In this document: piece after piece, positions 27,544-37,625 of the stretch
Layout: each line of letters begins with the position of its first letter
Numbering within the stretch: the first letter of the stretch is position 1
Program-made: the position numbers and the translations under genes
Assembly: GCA_930972465.1 (NCBI GenBank)
Contig: CAKNHF010000020.1
Span: 1-53,602, forward strand
Direction of reading: 5' to 3'
DNA length: 53,602 nt
DNA from: an uncultured Lachnospiraceae bacterium
Lineage (GTDB): Bacteria; Bacillota; Clostridia; Lachnospirales; Lachnospiraceae
The notes under the pieces: model-generated
The model's input: only the letters and a program-made list of their open reading frames with translations
Database searches by the model: none
Told to the model about the DNA's origin: nothing

Positions 27544-28586
27544 TTTAACAACTCCTGACGCAGTGTACTGAGAAGTTCCTCCTCTTTCACTTTCTTTATA
27601 ATCTCGCCCTTACGGATCAGAAGTCCCTCACCGATGCCTCCCGCAATTCCGATATCGGCTTCTCTTGCTTCCCCCGGTCCGTTGACAACGCATCCCATAA
27701 CGGCTACTTTAATATCCAGCGGAATATCCTCCACCATTTTCTCCACCTCATTAGCCAGCCCGATCAGATCGATTTTCGTTCTTCCGCAGGTGGGGCAGGA
27801 CACGACCTCGATGCCCCCCTTTCTGAGGCCGAGTGTCTTAAGAATAAGCTTCGCAGTGCGTACCTCCTCCAGCGGATCCCCGGTAAGAGAGACGCGGATC
27901 GTATTGCCGATTCCCTCATGCAGGATGATTCCAAGTCCGACCGAAGATTTGATGTTTCCGGAATAGAGCGTACCCGCCTCTGTAATCCCGACATGGAGCG
28001 GATACACGCACTGTCCGGCAATCAGCTCATGTGCCTTTACGCACATAAGCACGTCAGAAGACTTTATGCTGACAACCAGATTGTCGTAACCCATGTCTTC
28101 TATCATGTGCACCTTGTCCATCGCGCTTTCCACAATTCCCTCTGCCGTCACACCGCCGTACTTTTCCAGAAGATGTTTCTCCAGCGAGCCGCTGTTCACA
28201 CCCACGCGGATCGGTATTTTATATTCTTTTGCCTTATCCACAACGGCCCGTACCTTCTCCTGTGACCCGATGTTTCCGGGATTGATCCTTATCTTGTCCG
28301 CACCGTTTTCAATTGCGGCTATAGCCAGCCTGTAATCAAAATGGATATCTGCGACCAGAGGAATATGGATATTCTTTTTTATCTCTCTGAGGGCCTCTGC
28401 CGCTTCCATTGTGGGCACTGCGCACCGGATAATGTCGCATCCCGCCGCTTCCAGGCGCAGAATCTGCTCCGTAGTTGCAGAGACATCCTCTGTCTTCGTA
28501 TTTGTCATAGACTGGATCGCAACCGGATTGTCTCCTCCGATCTTCACTGTTCCGATCGCAATTTCTTTTGTCTGATTTCTGTACAT
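27531..28586 (-). CDS. ispG: 4-hydroxy-3-methylbut-2-enyl diphosphate synthase
   Basis: Iron-sulfur enzyme of the MEP isoprenoid pathway, converting MEcPP to HMBPP. The 351-residue protein starts at ATG 28586 behind AGGAGA (the open frame has 13 extra codons without a ribosome site). Typical motifs: PVAIQSMTNT, VADIHFDYRLA, RINPGNIG, and C-terminal cluster cysteines in SCPTCGR and GCVVNGPGE. Its 3' end overlaps polC, a common Clostridia arrangement; the usual partners dxr and rseP are not in the window. Confidence 0.97.
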   Translation of the reverse strand: MYRNQTKEIAIGTVKIGGDNPVAIQSMTNTKTEDVSATTEQILRLEAAGCDIIRCAVPTMEAAEALREIKKNIHIPLVADIHFDYRLAIAAIENGADKIRINPGNIGSQEKVRAVVDKAKEYKIPIRVGVNSGSLEKHLLEKYGGVTAEGIVESAMDKVHMIEDMGYDNLVVSIKSSDVLMCVKAHELIAGQCVYPLHVGITEAGTLYSGNIKSSVGLGIILHEGIGNTIRVSLTGDPLEEVRTAKLILKTLGLRKGGIEVVSCPTCGRTKIDLIGLANEVEKMVEDIPLDIKVAVMGCVVNGPGEAREADIGIAGGIGEGLLIRKGEIIKKVKEEELLSTLRQELLNWNR

Positions 28587-28644
28587 TGCTCTTCTCCTTT
28601 TAATTTCCGTCCGGATACCGTTCATCGGACCTGTATATGTAAGT

Positions 28645-28676
28645 ACAGAAGAGTCCCCTTTCCGAAACTCTTCTGT
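28645..28676. other. Hairpin upstream of ispG
   Basis: ACAGAAGAGT (28645-28654) and ACTCTTCTGT (28667-28676) form a perfect 10-bp stem with a 12-nt loop between the downstream end of the 28700-29140 gene and ispG. No clear U tract follows, so termination efficiency is doubtful. Confidence 0.5.
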
Positions 28677-28699
28677 GCATATCCGCGGTAAGTCCGCCC

Positions 28700-29140
28700 C
28701 TATTCTTTTTCAAATATCATCTGGCTCCCGTACTCCCGCTCTGAGAGCGTAAGCGTTGTACCTTCAATATTGTAATCATATGTTCCTTCCACTGTGTCAA
28801 GCAGATCGCTGATCTGTTCCTCTGTGACGGCGCCGTCTGACTCCTCCGCCTGTTCACGGATGGATTCCTGACTGATATGAACTGTGAACACCTTGCTCTT
28901 CTTATCGACATTGTAGTCTGTTTCCGCGGAAACCGTTCCGTCGTCCACTGAAAGTTTCTCATCGTCTGTGATCGTCAGCGTAATATCTCCCTCTTCACTG
29001 ACCCATGTTCCCTCGAGAGGGTTGTCAGTGAACAGCTTGATCACGAAAAATACTGCCACAATGACGATAAGCACCGATGAGACCGTGAGTACAGTCCTCC
29101 ATGCTGTGTTCCTCTTTTCCTCACTGTTCTTCATAAGCAT
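28700..29140 (-). CDS. Hypothetical membrane-anchored protein with beta-rich outer domain
   Basis: About 146 residues: a short charged N-terminus, one transmembrane helix (about residues 16-38) and an acidic extracytoplasmic domain. The start of that domain (LEGTWVSEEGDITLTI) and its end (YGSQMIFEK) resemble small lipocalin-like or DUF5640-type domains, but I cannot assign a function. GTG at 29146 and ATGs at 29140 and 29134 compete as start; 29140 fits AGGGG best. It lies between a small-multidrug-export-type gene and ispG, all leftward, perhaps in one transcript. Confidence 0.75.
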   Translation of the reverse strand: MLMKNSEEKRNTAWRTVLTVSSVLIVIVAVFFVIKLFTDNPLEGTWVSEEGDITLTITDDEKLSVDDGTVSAETDYNVDKKSKVFTVHISQESIREQAEESDGAVTEEQISDLLDTVEGTYDYNIEGTTLTLSEREYGSQMIFEKE

Positions 29141-29188
29141 AGTCACATTTCCCCTTCCGTCTGAATTATTGCCGGATCCTGCCGTTTT

Positions 29189-29698
29189 CTAGCCAAACAG
29201 AGCTCCCAGAAAGCCGTAGGACAACACAGTCATGATAAACGCGGCAAGACAAACTCCCAGAACAATCGCCGGAAATGCTTTCCTGAATCTGATGCCGAGC
29301 AGCGCTGCGATAAGCGCTCCTGTCCATGCGCCCGTTCCCGGGAGAGGAATGCCTACAAATATGACAAGTCCCCAGAATTCATACTTTTCAATCTGGTCAC
29401 TCTTGCTCATGGCCTTTTTCTCAAGCTTTTCCACGATTGGCTTCAGCTTTCTTGTACCTTTCATCCAGTCAAAAATCTTTGTGATAAGCAGAAGGATAAA
29501 GGGTATCGGAACAAGATTTCCCACCACACAGATGGGAATAGCCTGCCACATGGGAATATCCAGAATCGCCGGCCCCGCTGCAAGCAGCCCGCCTCTGAGT
29601 TCCAGTATGGGTATCATGGAAATGATAAAGGCGATAAACTCTTTTCCTATCTTTCCTCCGAGAGTTGAGACAAACCAGTCTATCATTGCTTCACTCAT
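29189..29698 (-). CDS. Small multidrug export protein family (COG2426) membrane protein
   Basis: A 169-residue protein with about four hydrophobic segments and the family signature GIPLPGTGAWTGALIA (about 117-132), plus ISMIPILELRGG near the N-terminus. The name of the family derives from weak early evidence; the fold is related to DedA-type membrane proteins and the substrate is unknown. ATG follows AAGGAG. It starts 14 bp after hisC. Confidence 0.85.
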   Translation of the reverse strand: MSEAMIDWFVSTLGGKIGKEFIAFIISMIPILELRGGLLAAGPAILDIPMWQAIPICVVGNLVPIPFILLLITKIFDWMKGTRKLKPIVEKLEKKAMSKSDQIEKYEFWGLVIFVGIPLPGTGAWTGALIAALLGIRFRKAFPAIVLGVCLAAFIMTVLSYGFLGALFG

Positions 29699-29712
29699 AA
29701 GTATAATTCTCC

Positions 29713-30777
29713 TTATTTCTTCATATATTCACTGAGGAAATCAAACAGAGTTTTCATTTCCTCCGGTGTGCCGACGGTAATACGCAGATACTGCCCGATC
29801 CGTCCTCCGTCCCAGTGTCTTACATAAATCTTATTTTCTTTCAGAGCACGGAAAAGCACGCCCGCATCATACTCAGGATGCCTTGCAAAAATAAAATTGG
29901 CCTTTGAGTCAGGAAAGACAAACCCAAGCTCTGCAAGTTCTTTCTTGGCCCACTCTCTTGTCTCTACTATCTTACGGACGCCGGCTTCAAAATATTCTTT
30001 ATCCTTTACCGCTTCCACTCCGCAGCGGATCGCTGTCTGATTCATCGTATATGAGTTAAATGAATATTTTACATCATTCAGGCACCGGATCAGTTCCGGA
30101 TTTGAAACCGCATAGCCGATTCTCATCCCTGCCATGCTTCTGGCTTTCGAAAAAGTCTGGACAACAATCAGGTTGTCATATTCTGAAATCAGTTCCATGG
30201 CTGATTTTCCTGCGAAATCAACATATGCCTCATCCACGATCACAATGGAGGAAGGATTATGCCGCAGAATATCTTCCACAAAATCAAGTTCCTCATAGAT
30301 TGCCGTAGGCGCATTGGGATTCGGAAAAATTATCCCTCCGTTTTCCTGATAATAATCTTCTCTGACAATCCGGAACTCCTCATCAAGCCCCGGACATATG
30401 TACGGAATCCTGTACAGCTGAGCCCACACCTTGTAAAAGGAATAAGTTATATCAGGAAACAGGACTGGTTTTTCCGAATTGAAAAAGGTCAGGAAGCACA
30501 TTGACAGTACATCATCAGACCCGACGCCGACAAAAACCCGGCTGTCGTCCACACCGTAAAATTCTGCCAGGGCATGCACAAGCTGTCCTGCTGTCGGATC
30601 CGGATACAGACGAAACCGGTCTGTATCCATCGTTCTCAGCACTTTTTCCACCCCCGGCGCAGGCGGATAAGGATTTTCATTGGTGTTCAGTTTGATTACC
30701 TTTTCCTGCGGCTGTTCTCCCGGAACATAGGGTTCTGTCGTACGTATATTTTTCAGTAATTCTGGTCGTATCGTCAT
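29713..30777 (-). CDS. hisC: Histidinol-phosphate aminotransferase
   Basis: PLP enzyme of histidine synthesis (imidazole-acetol phosphate plus glutamate). The 354-residue class I/II aminotransferase shows KLNTNENPYPP at the N-terminus, the PLP-contact NPNAPT, VDEAYVDF, and the lysine in TFSKARSMAGMRIGY. No other his genes are near, so it sits apart from a his operon; a broader role with phenylalanine or tyrosine oxoacids is possible for this family. GGGAGA precedes the ATG. Confidence 0.92.
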   Translation of the reverse strand: MTIRPELLKNIRTTEPYVPGEQPQEKVIKLNTNENPYPPAPGVEKVLRTMDTDRFRLYPDPTAGQLVHALAEFYGVDDSRVFVGVGSDDVLSMCFLTFFNSEKPVLFPDITYSFYKVWAQLYRIPYICPGLDEEFRIVREDYYQENGGIIFPNPNAPTAIYEELDFVEDILRHNPSSIVIVDEAYVDFAGKSAMELISEYDNLIVVQTFSKARSMAGMRIGYAVSNPELIRCLNDVKYSFNSYTMNQTAIRCGVEAVKDKEYFEAGVRKIVETREWAKKELAELGFVFPDSKANFIFARHPEYDAGVLFRALKENKIYVRHWDGGRIGQYLRITVGTPEEMKTLFDFLSEYMKK

Positions 30778-30835
30778 TTTTTTCTCCCGCGGTTCTCAGT
30801 CGGCACCGTATTCTTCCGATGCCGGAACATATTTT

Positions 30836-32023
30836 TTATCTGTACTCTGCAGCAAGCTCTGCAAACTTAGGCAGAGAATTAACGATTGTCTCGTATGCCA
30901 CACAGTAGGCAATCCTTACGTATCCCGGACATCCGAAAGAGCTCCCCGGCACAAGAAGAATATTATACTTCTTGGCAGCCGTGCAGAATGCTTTTTCATC
31001 TTCCACCGGAGACTTGACAAACAGATAGAACGCCCCTTCCGGTTTAATGCACTCAAACCCCAGCTCTCTTAATCCATTATACAGCGTTTCTCTGTTTCTG
31101 TCATAGAAAGAAATATCTGTTTTTTCATTCAGGCACGCCTTGACAACTTTCTGCTGAAGTGTCGGCGCATTGACAAAGCCGAGAATACGTGTGGCCACAT
31201 TCACTGCTGAGATCAGATTTTCGCTGTCTGCCGCTTCATCCGGAATAACAAGATATCCGATACGCTCTCCCGGAAGAGAAAGCGATTTACTGTAAGAGTA
31301 TCCGACAACAGTGTTCGCATAATATTTTGTCAGGTATGGAACTTCAACTCCGTCATAGGCAAGTTCTCTGTAAGGCTCGTCCGAGATCAGATAAATGTCC
31401 GTCCCGTATTTTTTCTGCTTTTCCTCCAGAATCGCCGCCATCTTCCTGATCGTCTCCTCTGAATATACCACTCCTGTCGGGTTATTCGGAGTATTTACTA
31501 TAACCGCCTTTGTCTTCGCTGTGATCTTTGTCTCAAATTCATCCAGTTTCGGCTGGAACGTAGACGTATCCGGTGAAATCTCCACAAGGACTCCGTCATA
31601 ATTATTTACATAACTTCTGTACTCCCCGAAATAAGGAACAAAAGTGATCACTTCGTCTCCCGGGTTCAAAAGAGCCTTCAGAATCACGTTCAGACCGCCG
31701 GCTGCCCCCACGGTCATTGTGATATTCTTTCCGGAAAACGCCGTGCCGAATCTCTCATTCAATGATTCTGCGACCGCCTGCCGCACATCTTCATAACCGG
31801 CATTGCTGTTCGTATAACCGTGCAGAACGACCGGATCCTCCTCGTTCAGGAGATCGATGATTGCCTTTTTCACGGCTTCCGGAGCCGGAACATTCGGATT
31901 CCCGAGGCTGAAGTCAAAAACATTTTCTGCCCCGTAGATTTTCGCCAGACGGTTTCCTTCCTCGAACATTGCGCGAATTGCGGAACTGTTCGCCACCATA
32001 TTTTCCATTTTCTTTGAAATCAT
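30836..32023 (-). CDS. Pyridoxal-phosphate aminotransferase, class I/II (aspartate-type)
   Basis: A 395-residue fold-type I aminotransferase. Features: FSLGNPNVPAPEAV near the start, NTPNNPTGVVYSE, SDEPYRELAYDG and the PLP lysine in YSYSKSLSLPGERIGY. The family is annotated as aspartate aminotransferase but includes enzymes acting on other amino acids, so the substrate is left open. GTG at 32032 opens the frame, but ATG at 32023 has GGAG eight bases upstream and is chosen. It lies between hisC and the DUF2156 gene. Confidence 0.9.
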   Translation of the reverse strand: MISKKMENMVANSSAIRAMFEEGNRLAKIYGAENVFDFSLGNPNVPAPEAVKKAIIDLLNEEDPVVLHGYTNSNAGYEDVRQAVAESLNERFGTAFSGKNITMTVGAAGGLNVILKALLNPGDEVITFVPYFGEYRSYVNNYDGVLVEISPDTSTFQPKLDEFETKITAKTKAVIVNTPNNPTGVVYSEETIRKMAAILEEKQKKYGTDIYLISDEPYRELAYDGVEVPYLTKYYANTVVGYSYSKSLSLPGERIGYLVIPDEAADSENLISAVNVATRILGFVNAPTLQQKVVKACLNEKTDISFYDRNRETLYNGLRELGFECIKPEGAFYLFVKSPVEDEKAFCTAAKKYNILLVPGSSFGCPGYVRIAYCVAYETIVNSLPKFAELAAEYR

Positions 32024-32094
32024 CACTTTCACTCCGTTTCTTCTCTTATCTTTTCGCTATATTCTTATCGGCAAGAGGACTTATGTCCGTACAC

Positions 32095-32988
32095 TTACCT
32101 TTCTGTCACAACTCCCTTTTCGACCATAAAAGCCGGGCGATAAGAAAGCTTGGCCTTTCTCAGCCCTTCGGATCCCGCGTCATCCTCACGGTTCACATAA
32201 GTATAATCCATACACTCATGCTGGACAAACTGCTGATTGATCATCGGATATGCTCCTTCAATCTCTGCAAAAGCTTTTTCAATATGAACCACAAATGTAT
32301 CACTGCAGAGTGGTTCGCCCATTGAAAATGCCGCAATCTCACCGTTGACCCTGAGGATACCGCCTCTGAGTCCCAGCTCTTTGTAAAGACGCAGGGAATT
32401 CAATGTCACACACATTTCCGCATTCTTCTCTGTATCATCATCACAACCGTTCTGATTTCTCCACTTCAGAGCCATCTGGAAACATTCTTCCACGTTTCCG
32501 TCATCCATCTTTTCATAGGACCAGTCAGGATAGAGTGCTTTGAATCTGTTGATGTGGTTTCTTTTCCCATGAAGCTTCTTTCCCGCAAGGGTAGCGAGTT
32601 TCTCTGTTTCATATACATAATCCGCCACATCGCGCACGTACTCGATCTGAAATCTGCCGGGGAACCACTTTTCCATCTGATCAAAATGCTCAGGCGTCAC
32701 GTTGTAAAGTCTAAAGGGACATTCATGCTCCCTGCAGTATTCCATAACAGCCTCCAGCGCTCTCTTCACAGCCTCCGGTTCGCCGGCCGGATAAGAAAAC
32801 GCATATCCGTCACTCTCGTCGCGGAATACCAGGGCATCTTCAATCACCGCGAATTTTACTTTATAATGCCGCGACCAGAGGAAGACATTCACAAAAGTCC
32901 TCTCACAGCTCCTGCCCGGGGCCTCGAAAAAGTAATGGTTAACAAGATCCTTGTCCTCAAGTTCCGGGCGTTTAAAATCATATTCCAT
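32095..32988 (-). CDS. DUF2156 (phosphatidylglycerol lysyltransferase C-terminal-like) protein
   Basis: A 297-residue soluble protein of the DUF2156 family, which shares the GNAT-like tandem fold of the catalytic half of MprF-type lysyltransferases. Marks are TFVNVFLWSRHYK, the LHGKRNHINRFK segment and the C-terminal NREDDAGSEGLRKAKLSYRP. It has no membrane part, so it is not a complete MprF. The substrate is unknown; aminoacyl transfer is inferred from fold only. It starts two bases after the prfA stop, with the ribosome site inside prfA, so the two are co-translated. Confidence 0.88.
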   Translation of the reverse strand: MEYDFKRPELEDKDLVNHYFFEAPGRSCERTFVNVFLWSRHYKVKFAVIEDALVFRDESDGYAFSYPAGEPEAVKRALEAVMEYCREHECPFRLYNVTPEHFDQMEKWFPGRFQIEYVRDVADYVYETEKLATLAGKKLHGKRNHINRFKALYPDWSYEKMDDGNVEECFQMALKWRNQNGCDDDTEKNAEMCVTLNSLRLYKELGLRGGILRVNGEIAAFSMGEPLCSDTFVVHIEKAFAEIEGAYPMINQQFVQHECMDYTYVNREDDAGSEGLRKAKLSYRPAFMVEKGVVTER

Positions 32989-32990
32989 CG

Positions 32991-34061
32991 TCAGTCCTCC
33001 ATCTTCGCCAGTTTTGCGCTCTGATCCGCCGCAATCAGGCTGTCTATGATTTCATCCAGATCTCCGTTCAGAATACTGTCCAGCTTATGCAGTGTAAGCT
33101 TGATCCGGTGATCTGTCACCCTTCCCTGAGGGAAATTATAAGTTCTTATCTTCTCTGAGCGGTCGCCTGTTCCGATCTGGCTTCTTCTCGCTTCAGCCTC
33201 TGATGCCTGCTGTTTCTCAAGCTCCAGATCATAAAGTTTGGAACGAAGCAGACGGAACGCCTTCTCTTTGTTCTGAAGCTGGGATTTCTCCGTCTGGCTG
33301 TATATCACGATGCCCGTCGGATAATGAGTCAGACGCACCGCTGAGTCTGTTGTGTTGACACACTGACCGCCATTGCCTGATGCACGCATGACATCAATAC
33401 GGATATCTTTCTCATCGATCACCACATCCACCTCTTCAGCCTCCGGCATAATCGCCACTGTGATCGTAGACGTATGGATCCTTCCGCCGCTCTCCGTCTC
33501 GGGCACTCTCTGCACACGGTGCACACCGCTCTCATATTTCAAACGGGAATAGGCTCCCTGCCCTGTGATCATAAATACACATTCCTTAAATCCGCCGATT
33601 CCGTTTTCATTCAGGGAAATCATCTCTGTTCTCCATCCCCGTCTGTCCGCGTAGTGGACGTACATCCGGTAAATTTCTGCAGCAAACAGTGCTGCTTCGT
33701 CTCCGCCTGCCCCTGCACGGATCTCGACGATAACATTCTTGTCATCATTAGGGTCTTTCGGGAGAAGCAGGATCTTCAGCTTCTGTTCCAGCTCAGCGAC
33801 ACGCTCTTTGGATTCATTCAGCTCCTCTTTTGCCAGTTCCTTCATCTCCTCATCAGACTCTTCCTCCAGCATGGCAAGGCTGTCCTCTATATTCTGATTA
33901 CATGCCTTATATTCTTTGTAAGCTTCAACGATCGGCGCAAGATCGCTCTGTTCCTTCATAAGCTTCCGGAACCTTTCGGAATCGTTTGCCACATCGGGTT
34001 CCTGCAGTTCTCCCATCACTTCTTCATATCGAATCAACAAATCGTCTAATCTGTCAAACAT
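32991..34061 (-). CDS. prfA: Peptide chain release factor 1
   Basis: Recognises UAA and UAG on the ribosome and triggers peptide release. The 356-residue protein has the stop-codon-reading PxT tripeptide (PET, 187-189) that marks RF1 over RF2, and the GGQ loop (231-233) that is methylated by PrmC, encoded directly upstream. ATG at 34061 follows AAGGA; the longer frame into prmC is a reading-frame extension without a ribosome site. Confidence 0.97.
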   Translation of the reverse strand: MFDRLDDLLIRYEEVMGELQEPDVANDSERFRKLMKEQSDLAPIVEAYKEYKACNQNIEDSLAMLEEESDEEMKELAKEELNESKERVAELEQKLKILLLPKDPNDDKNVIVEIRAGAGGDEAALFAAEIYRMYVHYADRRGWRTEMISLNENGIGGFKECVFMITGQGAYSRLKYESGVHRVQRVPETESGGRIHTSTITVAIMPEAEEVDVVIDEKDIRIDVMRASGNGGQCVNTTDSAVRLTHYPTGIVIYSQTEKSQLQNKEKAFRLLRSKLYDLELEKQQASEAEARRSQIGTGDRSEKIRTYNFPQGRVTDHRIKLTLHKLDSILNGDLDEIIDSLIAADQSAKLAKMED

Positions 34062-34095
34062 TCTTATCTGTCCTTTTCTGTATATTTCTCCTGAA

Positions 34096-35007
34096 TCACT
34101 GTAACACGCCTGACACAACCCGGTCAAGACCTGCCAGATCCTTTTTCACTGTAACATTCTTATATCCGTTTTGCTCCATAAGAGCCGAAACTGCCTCTGC
34201 CTGATCACAGCCGATCTCGAACATAAGAATTCCCCCATGCTCAAGAAATGTTTCCGCGTCCTCTGTGATCCGTCTGTAAAAATACAATCCGTCTTTTCTC
34301 CCGTCCAGTGCGATCAGAGGATCGTGAAGCCGCACTTCATCCTGCAGCTTCGCAATCTCGTCCGTACGTATGTACGGCGGATTCGAAAGGATCATTCCGT
34401 ATCTGCCGGAAATATTTTCAAAAAGATCCCCCTGCACAAAAGAGGCCTGAATTCCCAGTCTCCGCGAATTTTCTTCCGCCACCGCGAGCGCCCCCTCGGA
34501 GATGTCCGCCCCTGTTCCTTCTATAAAATGGTCCTCCTTTTTTCCGTCACCGACGGAGCTCGGGCATCCGGCTCTGCTGCTCCTCCCCGCGTGAGCAAGT
34601 ACGCTCAGCAGGATGCATCCCGATCCGGTGCACATATCCAATATGGCAGTGCCCCGCTGCCCGGAGGGTACCATTCCTCTCTGAAGCATCTCCAGCGCAT
34701 GTTCCGCAAGGATCTCCGTATCTTGTCTCGGAATGAGGACACTGTCATTCACCTTAAACTCAAGACCCATGAACTCCTGGCTTCCAGTCAGGTGCTGAAG
34801 CGGAATGTGCTCCGCTCTCTTCCGGATAAGGCTGCGGTAATGCTCTGCGTCTGCCTCCGCAAGCTCTTTCTCCGGATAGGCATAATACATGGCTCTCGAC
34901 ACACCTGAAACATATTCCAGAAGATACCATGCATCCAGCTGCGCATCGGCCACGGAATTTTTCTGAAGCTCTTCCTGTCCCCAGGAATACAGTTCTCCCA
35001 GTGTCAT
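34096..35007 (-). CDS. prmC: Release factor glutamine N5-methyltransferase
   Basis: SAM-dependent methyltransferase that modifies the GGQ glutamine of release factors. The 303-residue protein has an N-terminal helical domain, the motif I region LDMCTGSGC (124-132) and the catalytic NPPY (209-212). A hydrophilic stretch of about 20 residues (142-163, with [15 protein letters not shown]) is inserted between motif I and the GADIS strand, unusual for the family. ATG at 35007 follows AAGGAG and overlaps the yqhQ stop as ATGA, so translation is coupled. Confidence 0.95.
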   Translation of the reverse strand: MTLGELYSWGQEELQKNSVADAQLDAWYLLEYVSGVSRAMYYAYPEKELAEADAEHYRSLIRKRAEHIPLQHLTGSQEFMGLEFKVNDSVLIPRQDTEILAEHALEMLQRGMVPSGQRGTAILDMCTGSGCILLSVLAHAGRSSRAGCPSSVGDGKKEDHFIEGTGADISEGALAVAEENSRRLGIQASFVQGDLFENISGRYGMILSNPPYIRTDEIAKLQDEVRLHDPLIALDGRKDGLYFYRRITEDAETFLEHGGILMFEIGCDQAEAVSALMEQNGYKNVTVKKDLAGLDRVVSGVLQ

Positions 35008-35918
35008 AAGTTCTCCTTCTGCCATGTGCGCCAGTCAAATACTTCCTCAACTGCACGGATTCCTACTTCTATCATGCTGTCATCCGGCTCTTTGGTGGTC
35101 ATATTCTGCACCCACAGGCCCGGCCTGCTCAGCGCATTGATTACAGGATTGTCGCTGTTTCCCGCGAGACGGATAATCTCATATGACACACCAGCGATCA
35201 GCGGGAGCAGTGCGATGCGCAGAAGCACCCTCAGCAGCTGAGATTCCGCCGTGATAAAAAAGCAGAATATAATACTCACAATCATTACAAAAAACAGAAA
35301 ACTGGTGCCGCATCTCTTATGCTGCTTTGAACTTGCGCGTACATTCTCCACATTCAGCTCCAGTCCGTGCTCAATACAGTTGATGCATTTGTGCTCCGCA
35401 CCGTGATACATAAATGTCCGTTTGATATCTTCAGTCCTTGAGATAAGAAAGATATAAAGAAGGAAAATCGCAACACGGATCACCCCCTCAAAAACAGTCA
35501 TGACCGCTCTTGACGACGTATATTTTTCGAGGATACTGCTCAGGAAATACGGAAGAACCATAAAGATCGCAGCAGCAATCACAACAGCTGCCGCCACAGT
35601 AAGATTCATAAACAGTTTTTCTGTCTTTTCCCTCTTGGCGGCTTCCTCCTCCGTCAGGATCTCTTCTTCCTCTTCTTCGAAAAATCCGGCGGAATATGTG
35701 AGCGTCTTCATTCCCAGCACAAGGGAATCAACAAAATTAAAAATTCCGCGAATAAAAGGTATCTTAAGAGGAGTCTCCCATGGAATCACACTTCTGTAGT
35801 CCTGAACATCCACAACAATCTCTCCGTTTGATCTGCGGACGGACACGGAATACTTTCCGCCGTTTCTCATCATAATTCCCTCAAGGACAGCCTGCCCGCC
35901 GATATTAGATGATTTCAT
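35004..35918 (-). CDS. DUF1385 (YqhQ-like) membrane protein
   Basis: A 304-residue protein with the strict family start GGQAVLEGIMMR and the YHGAEHKCINCIEHG block (about 170-186). Hydrophobic segments are near 107-127, 142-162, 206-222 and 228-246; a run of glutamates follows residue 79. Its function is unknown despite conservation across Firmicutes. It commonly precedes prmC-prfA after rpmE, as here. A terminator lies between it and rpmE, so read-through or an unseen promoter must supply it. Confidence 0.93.
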   Translation of the reverse strand: MKSSNIGGQAVLEGIMMRNGGKYSVSVRRSNGEIVVDVQDYRSVIPWETPLKIPFIRGIFNFVDSLVLGMKTLTYSAGFFEEEEEEILTEEEAAKREKTEKLFMNLTVAAAVVIAAAIFMVLPYFLSSILEKYTSSRAVMTVFEGVIRVAIFLLYIFLISRTEDIKRTFMYHGAEHKCINCIEHGLELNVENVRASSKQHKRCGTSFLFFVMIVSIIFCFFITAESQLLRVLLRIALLPLIAGVSYEIIRLAGNSDNPVINALSRPGLWVQNMTTKEPDDSMIEVGIRAVEEVFDWRTWQKENL

Positions 35919-35935
35919 ACTGCCTCCTGTCCGGT

Positions 35936-35970
35936 AATAAAACAGGCTGAGATGATCTCACCTCAGCCTG
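35936..35970 (-). terminator. Intrinsic terminator after rpmE
   Basis: CAGGCTGAG (35943-35951) pairs with CTCAGCCTG (35962-35970), a perfect 9-bp stem; minus RNA continues as TTTTATT. Likely lets rpmE be made in excess while part of the transcripts continue into yqhQ-prmC-prfA. Confidence 0.85.
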
Positions 35971-35983
35971 CAACGCATCATTT

Positions 35984-36184
35984 TTATTTAATACCATATT
36001 TCTTGTTGAACTTATCAACACGACCGCGAGCCTGTGTTGCTTTCTGCTGGCCTGTGTAGAACGGATGGCATTTGGAACAGATCTCCACGTGGATGCTCTC
36101 ATTAGTGGATCCTGTGACAAATGTGTTGCCGCAGTTGCAAGTTACAGTTGCCTGATGGTATTCTGGATGTATCCCTTTGCGCAT
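35984..36184 (-). CDS. rpmE: 50S ribosomal protein L31, zinc-binding type
   Basis: A 66-residue ribosomal protein that starts [15 protein letters not shown] and has the cysteine set of the zinc-containing form (CNCGNTF and [10 protein letters not shown]). This form is replaced by a Cys-free paralogue under zinc shortage in some bacteria. ATG at 36184 follows AGAGGTG; the longer frame adds three residues. It has its own strong promoter and terminator. Confidence 0.97.
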   Translation of the reverse strand: MRKGIHPEYHQATVTCNCGNTFVTGSTNESIHVEICSKCHPFYTGQQKATQARGRVDKFNKKYGIK

Positions 36185-36239
36185 GATTTTCACCTCTCTA
36201 TTTTAAAATTACTAATTATAGTCTCTAAACAGCTTTTTA

Positions 36240-36268
36240 ATTATAGCATAAGATATTTTGTTTTGCAA
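36240..36268 (-). promoter_or_regulatory. Promoter of rpmE
   Basis: Minus strand -35 TTGCAA (36263-36268), 17-bp spacer, extended -10 TGCTATAAT (core 36240-36245). Leader about 50 nt. Confidence 0.8.
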
Positions 36269-36275
36269 TAGTTTT

Positions 36276-37625
36276 TTATATAAACTTCTGTCTTATTATC
36301 TGGCGTACAAGTTCCGCGTTGGATTTTGTCCTGGAAAACATATTCAGAAGATTGTCAACGGCCTCTTCCGCCTTCATTCCGTTCATTGCACGCCGCATGA
36401 TATACGCAGCCTCCTGCTCTTCCTTATTGAGGAGAAGATCATCTCTTCTGGTTCCGGACTTTGCGATATCCACTGCCGGGAAGATTCTGCGTTCCTGCAG
36501 TTTCCGGTCAAGGATAAGTTCCATATTGCCGGTTCCCTTGAACTCTTCATAGACAACATCATCCATCTTGCTTCCCGTATCCACCAGAGCCGTCGCAAGG
36601 ATCGTAAGGCTTCCGCCCTCACGCATGTTCCGCGCCGCTCCGAAAAAGCGCTTCGGACTGTAAAGAGCAGCCGGATCGAGGCCTCCCGAAAGTGTCCTTC
36701 CCGATGGCGGCACCGTAAGGTTGTATGCTCTTGCCAGTCTCGTAATACTGTCAAGCAGGATCATAACGTCTTTCCCGTGTTCAACAAGACGTTTTGCCCT
36801 TGCGATCACCATCTCGGACACTCTTTTATGATGTTCCGGGAGTTCATCGAATGTAGAGTGTATCACCTCCACATTCGGTCCCTCTATCGCTTCTTTTATA
36901 TCTGTCACTTCCTCAGGTCTTTCATCAATAAGGAGGATAAGGAGATGCATGTTCGGCTCTGTCTTCTGAACAGAAAGCGCCACTTCCTTGAGAAGTGTAG
37001 TCTTGCCGGCTTTCGGAGGCGATACAATCATTCCTCTCTGCCCTTTTCCGATCGGTGACACAAGATCAACCACCCGCATGGCGGTTGAGCATCCCTGCGT
37101 CTCCAGACGGATCCTCCTGTTCGGAAAAATCGGTGTCAGGTCCTCGAAATTTTTCCTTTTCATGGCCTCGAAAGGACGCATTCCATTGATCGTGGACACG
37201 TAGAGCAGGGCACTGAATTTTTCTCCCTGTGTTTTGATCCTTGTATTTCCCATAATGATATCACCGGTCTTCAGGCCGAATCTCCGGATCTGAGACGGAG
37301 ACACATAGACATCATTTTCTCCGGGGAGATAATTCTCGCAGCGGATAAAACCGTAACCGTCCTGAAGCACTTCAAGGATACCATTGGCTGTATGTCCGCT
37401 GTCGAGCTGTTCGATATCAGTCTCCTCTTTTTTCTCCTTCATTTCTTCCTTAACTTCTTCTTTTGCCTCCTCGCTGGCCTCTTTCTGTTTCTCTTTCTCA
37501 TCAAGAGCAAGCATGGCTTCGATCAGATCCCGTTTTTTCATTCCCGAGATCCCTTTCATCTTTCTCGCTTTTGCAAGTTCTTTCAGAGTGGCAAGCGGCA
37601 GAGATTCATATTTTTCTCTTGTCAT
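36276..37625 (-). CDS. rho: Transcription termination factor Rho
   Basis: Hexameric RNA helicase that ends transcription. The 449-residue protein has an N-terminal Rho-N helix domain (1-40), a Glu/Lys-rich low-complexity linker (42-72), the RNA-binding cold-shock-like domain ([15 protein letters not shown], 81-95) and the RecA-like motor with Walker A PPKAGKTT (203-210), [14 protein letters not shown] and the Q- and R-loop region. No terminator is seen after its stop. The 5' leader is long (see the rho leader entry). Confidence 0.97.
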   Translation of the reverse strand: MTREKYESLPLATLKELAKARKMKGISGMKKRDLIEAMLALDEKEKQKEASEEAKEEVKEEMKEKKEETDIEQLDSGHTANGILEVLQDGYGFIRCENYLPGENDVYVSPSQIRRFGLKTGDIIMGNTRIKTQGEKFSALLYVSTINGMRPFEAMKRKNFEDLTPIFPNRRIRLETQGCSTAMRVVDLVSPIGKGQRGMIVSPPKAGKTTLLKEVALSVQKTEPNMHLLILLIDERPEEVTDIKEAIEGPNVEVIHSTFDELPEHHKRVSEMVIARAKRLVEHGKDVMILLDSITRLARAYNLTVPPSGRTLSGGLDPAALYSPKRFFGAARNMREGGSLTILATALVDTGSKMDDVVYEEFKGTGNMELILDRKLQERRIFPAVDIAKSGTRRDDLLLNKEEQEAAYIMRRAMNGMKAEEAVDNLLNMFSRTKSNAELVRQIIRQKFI

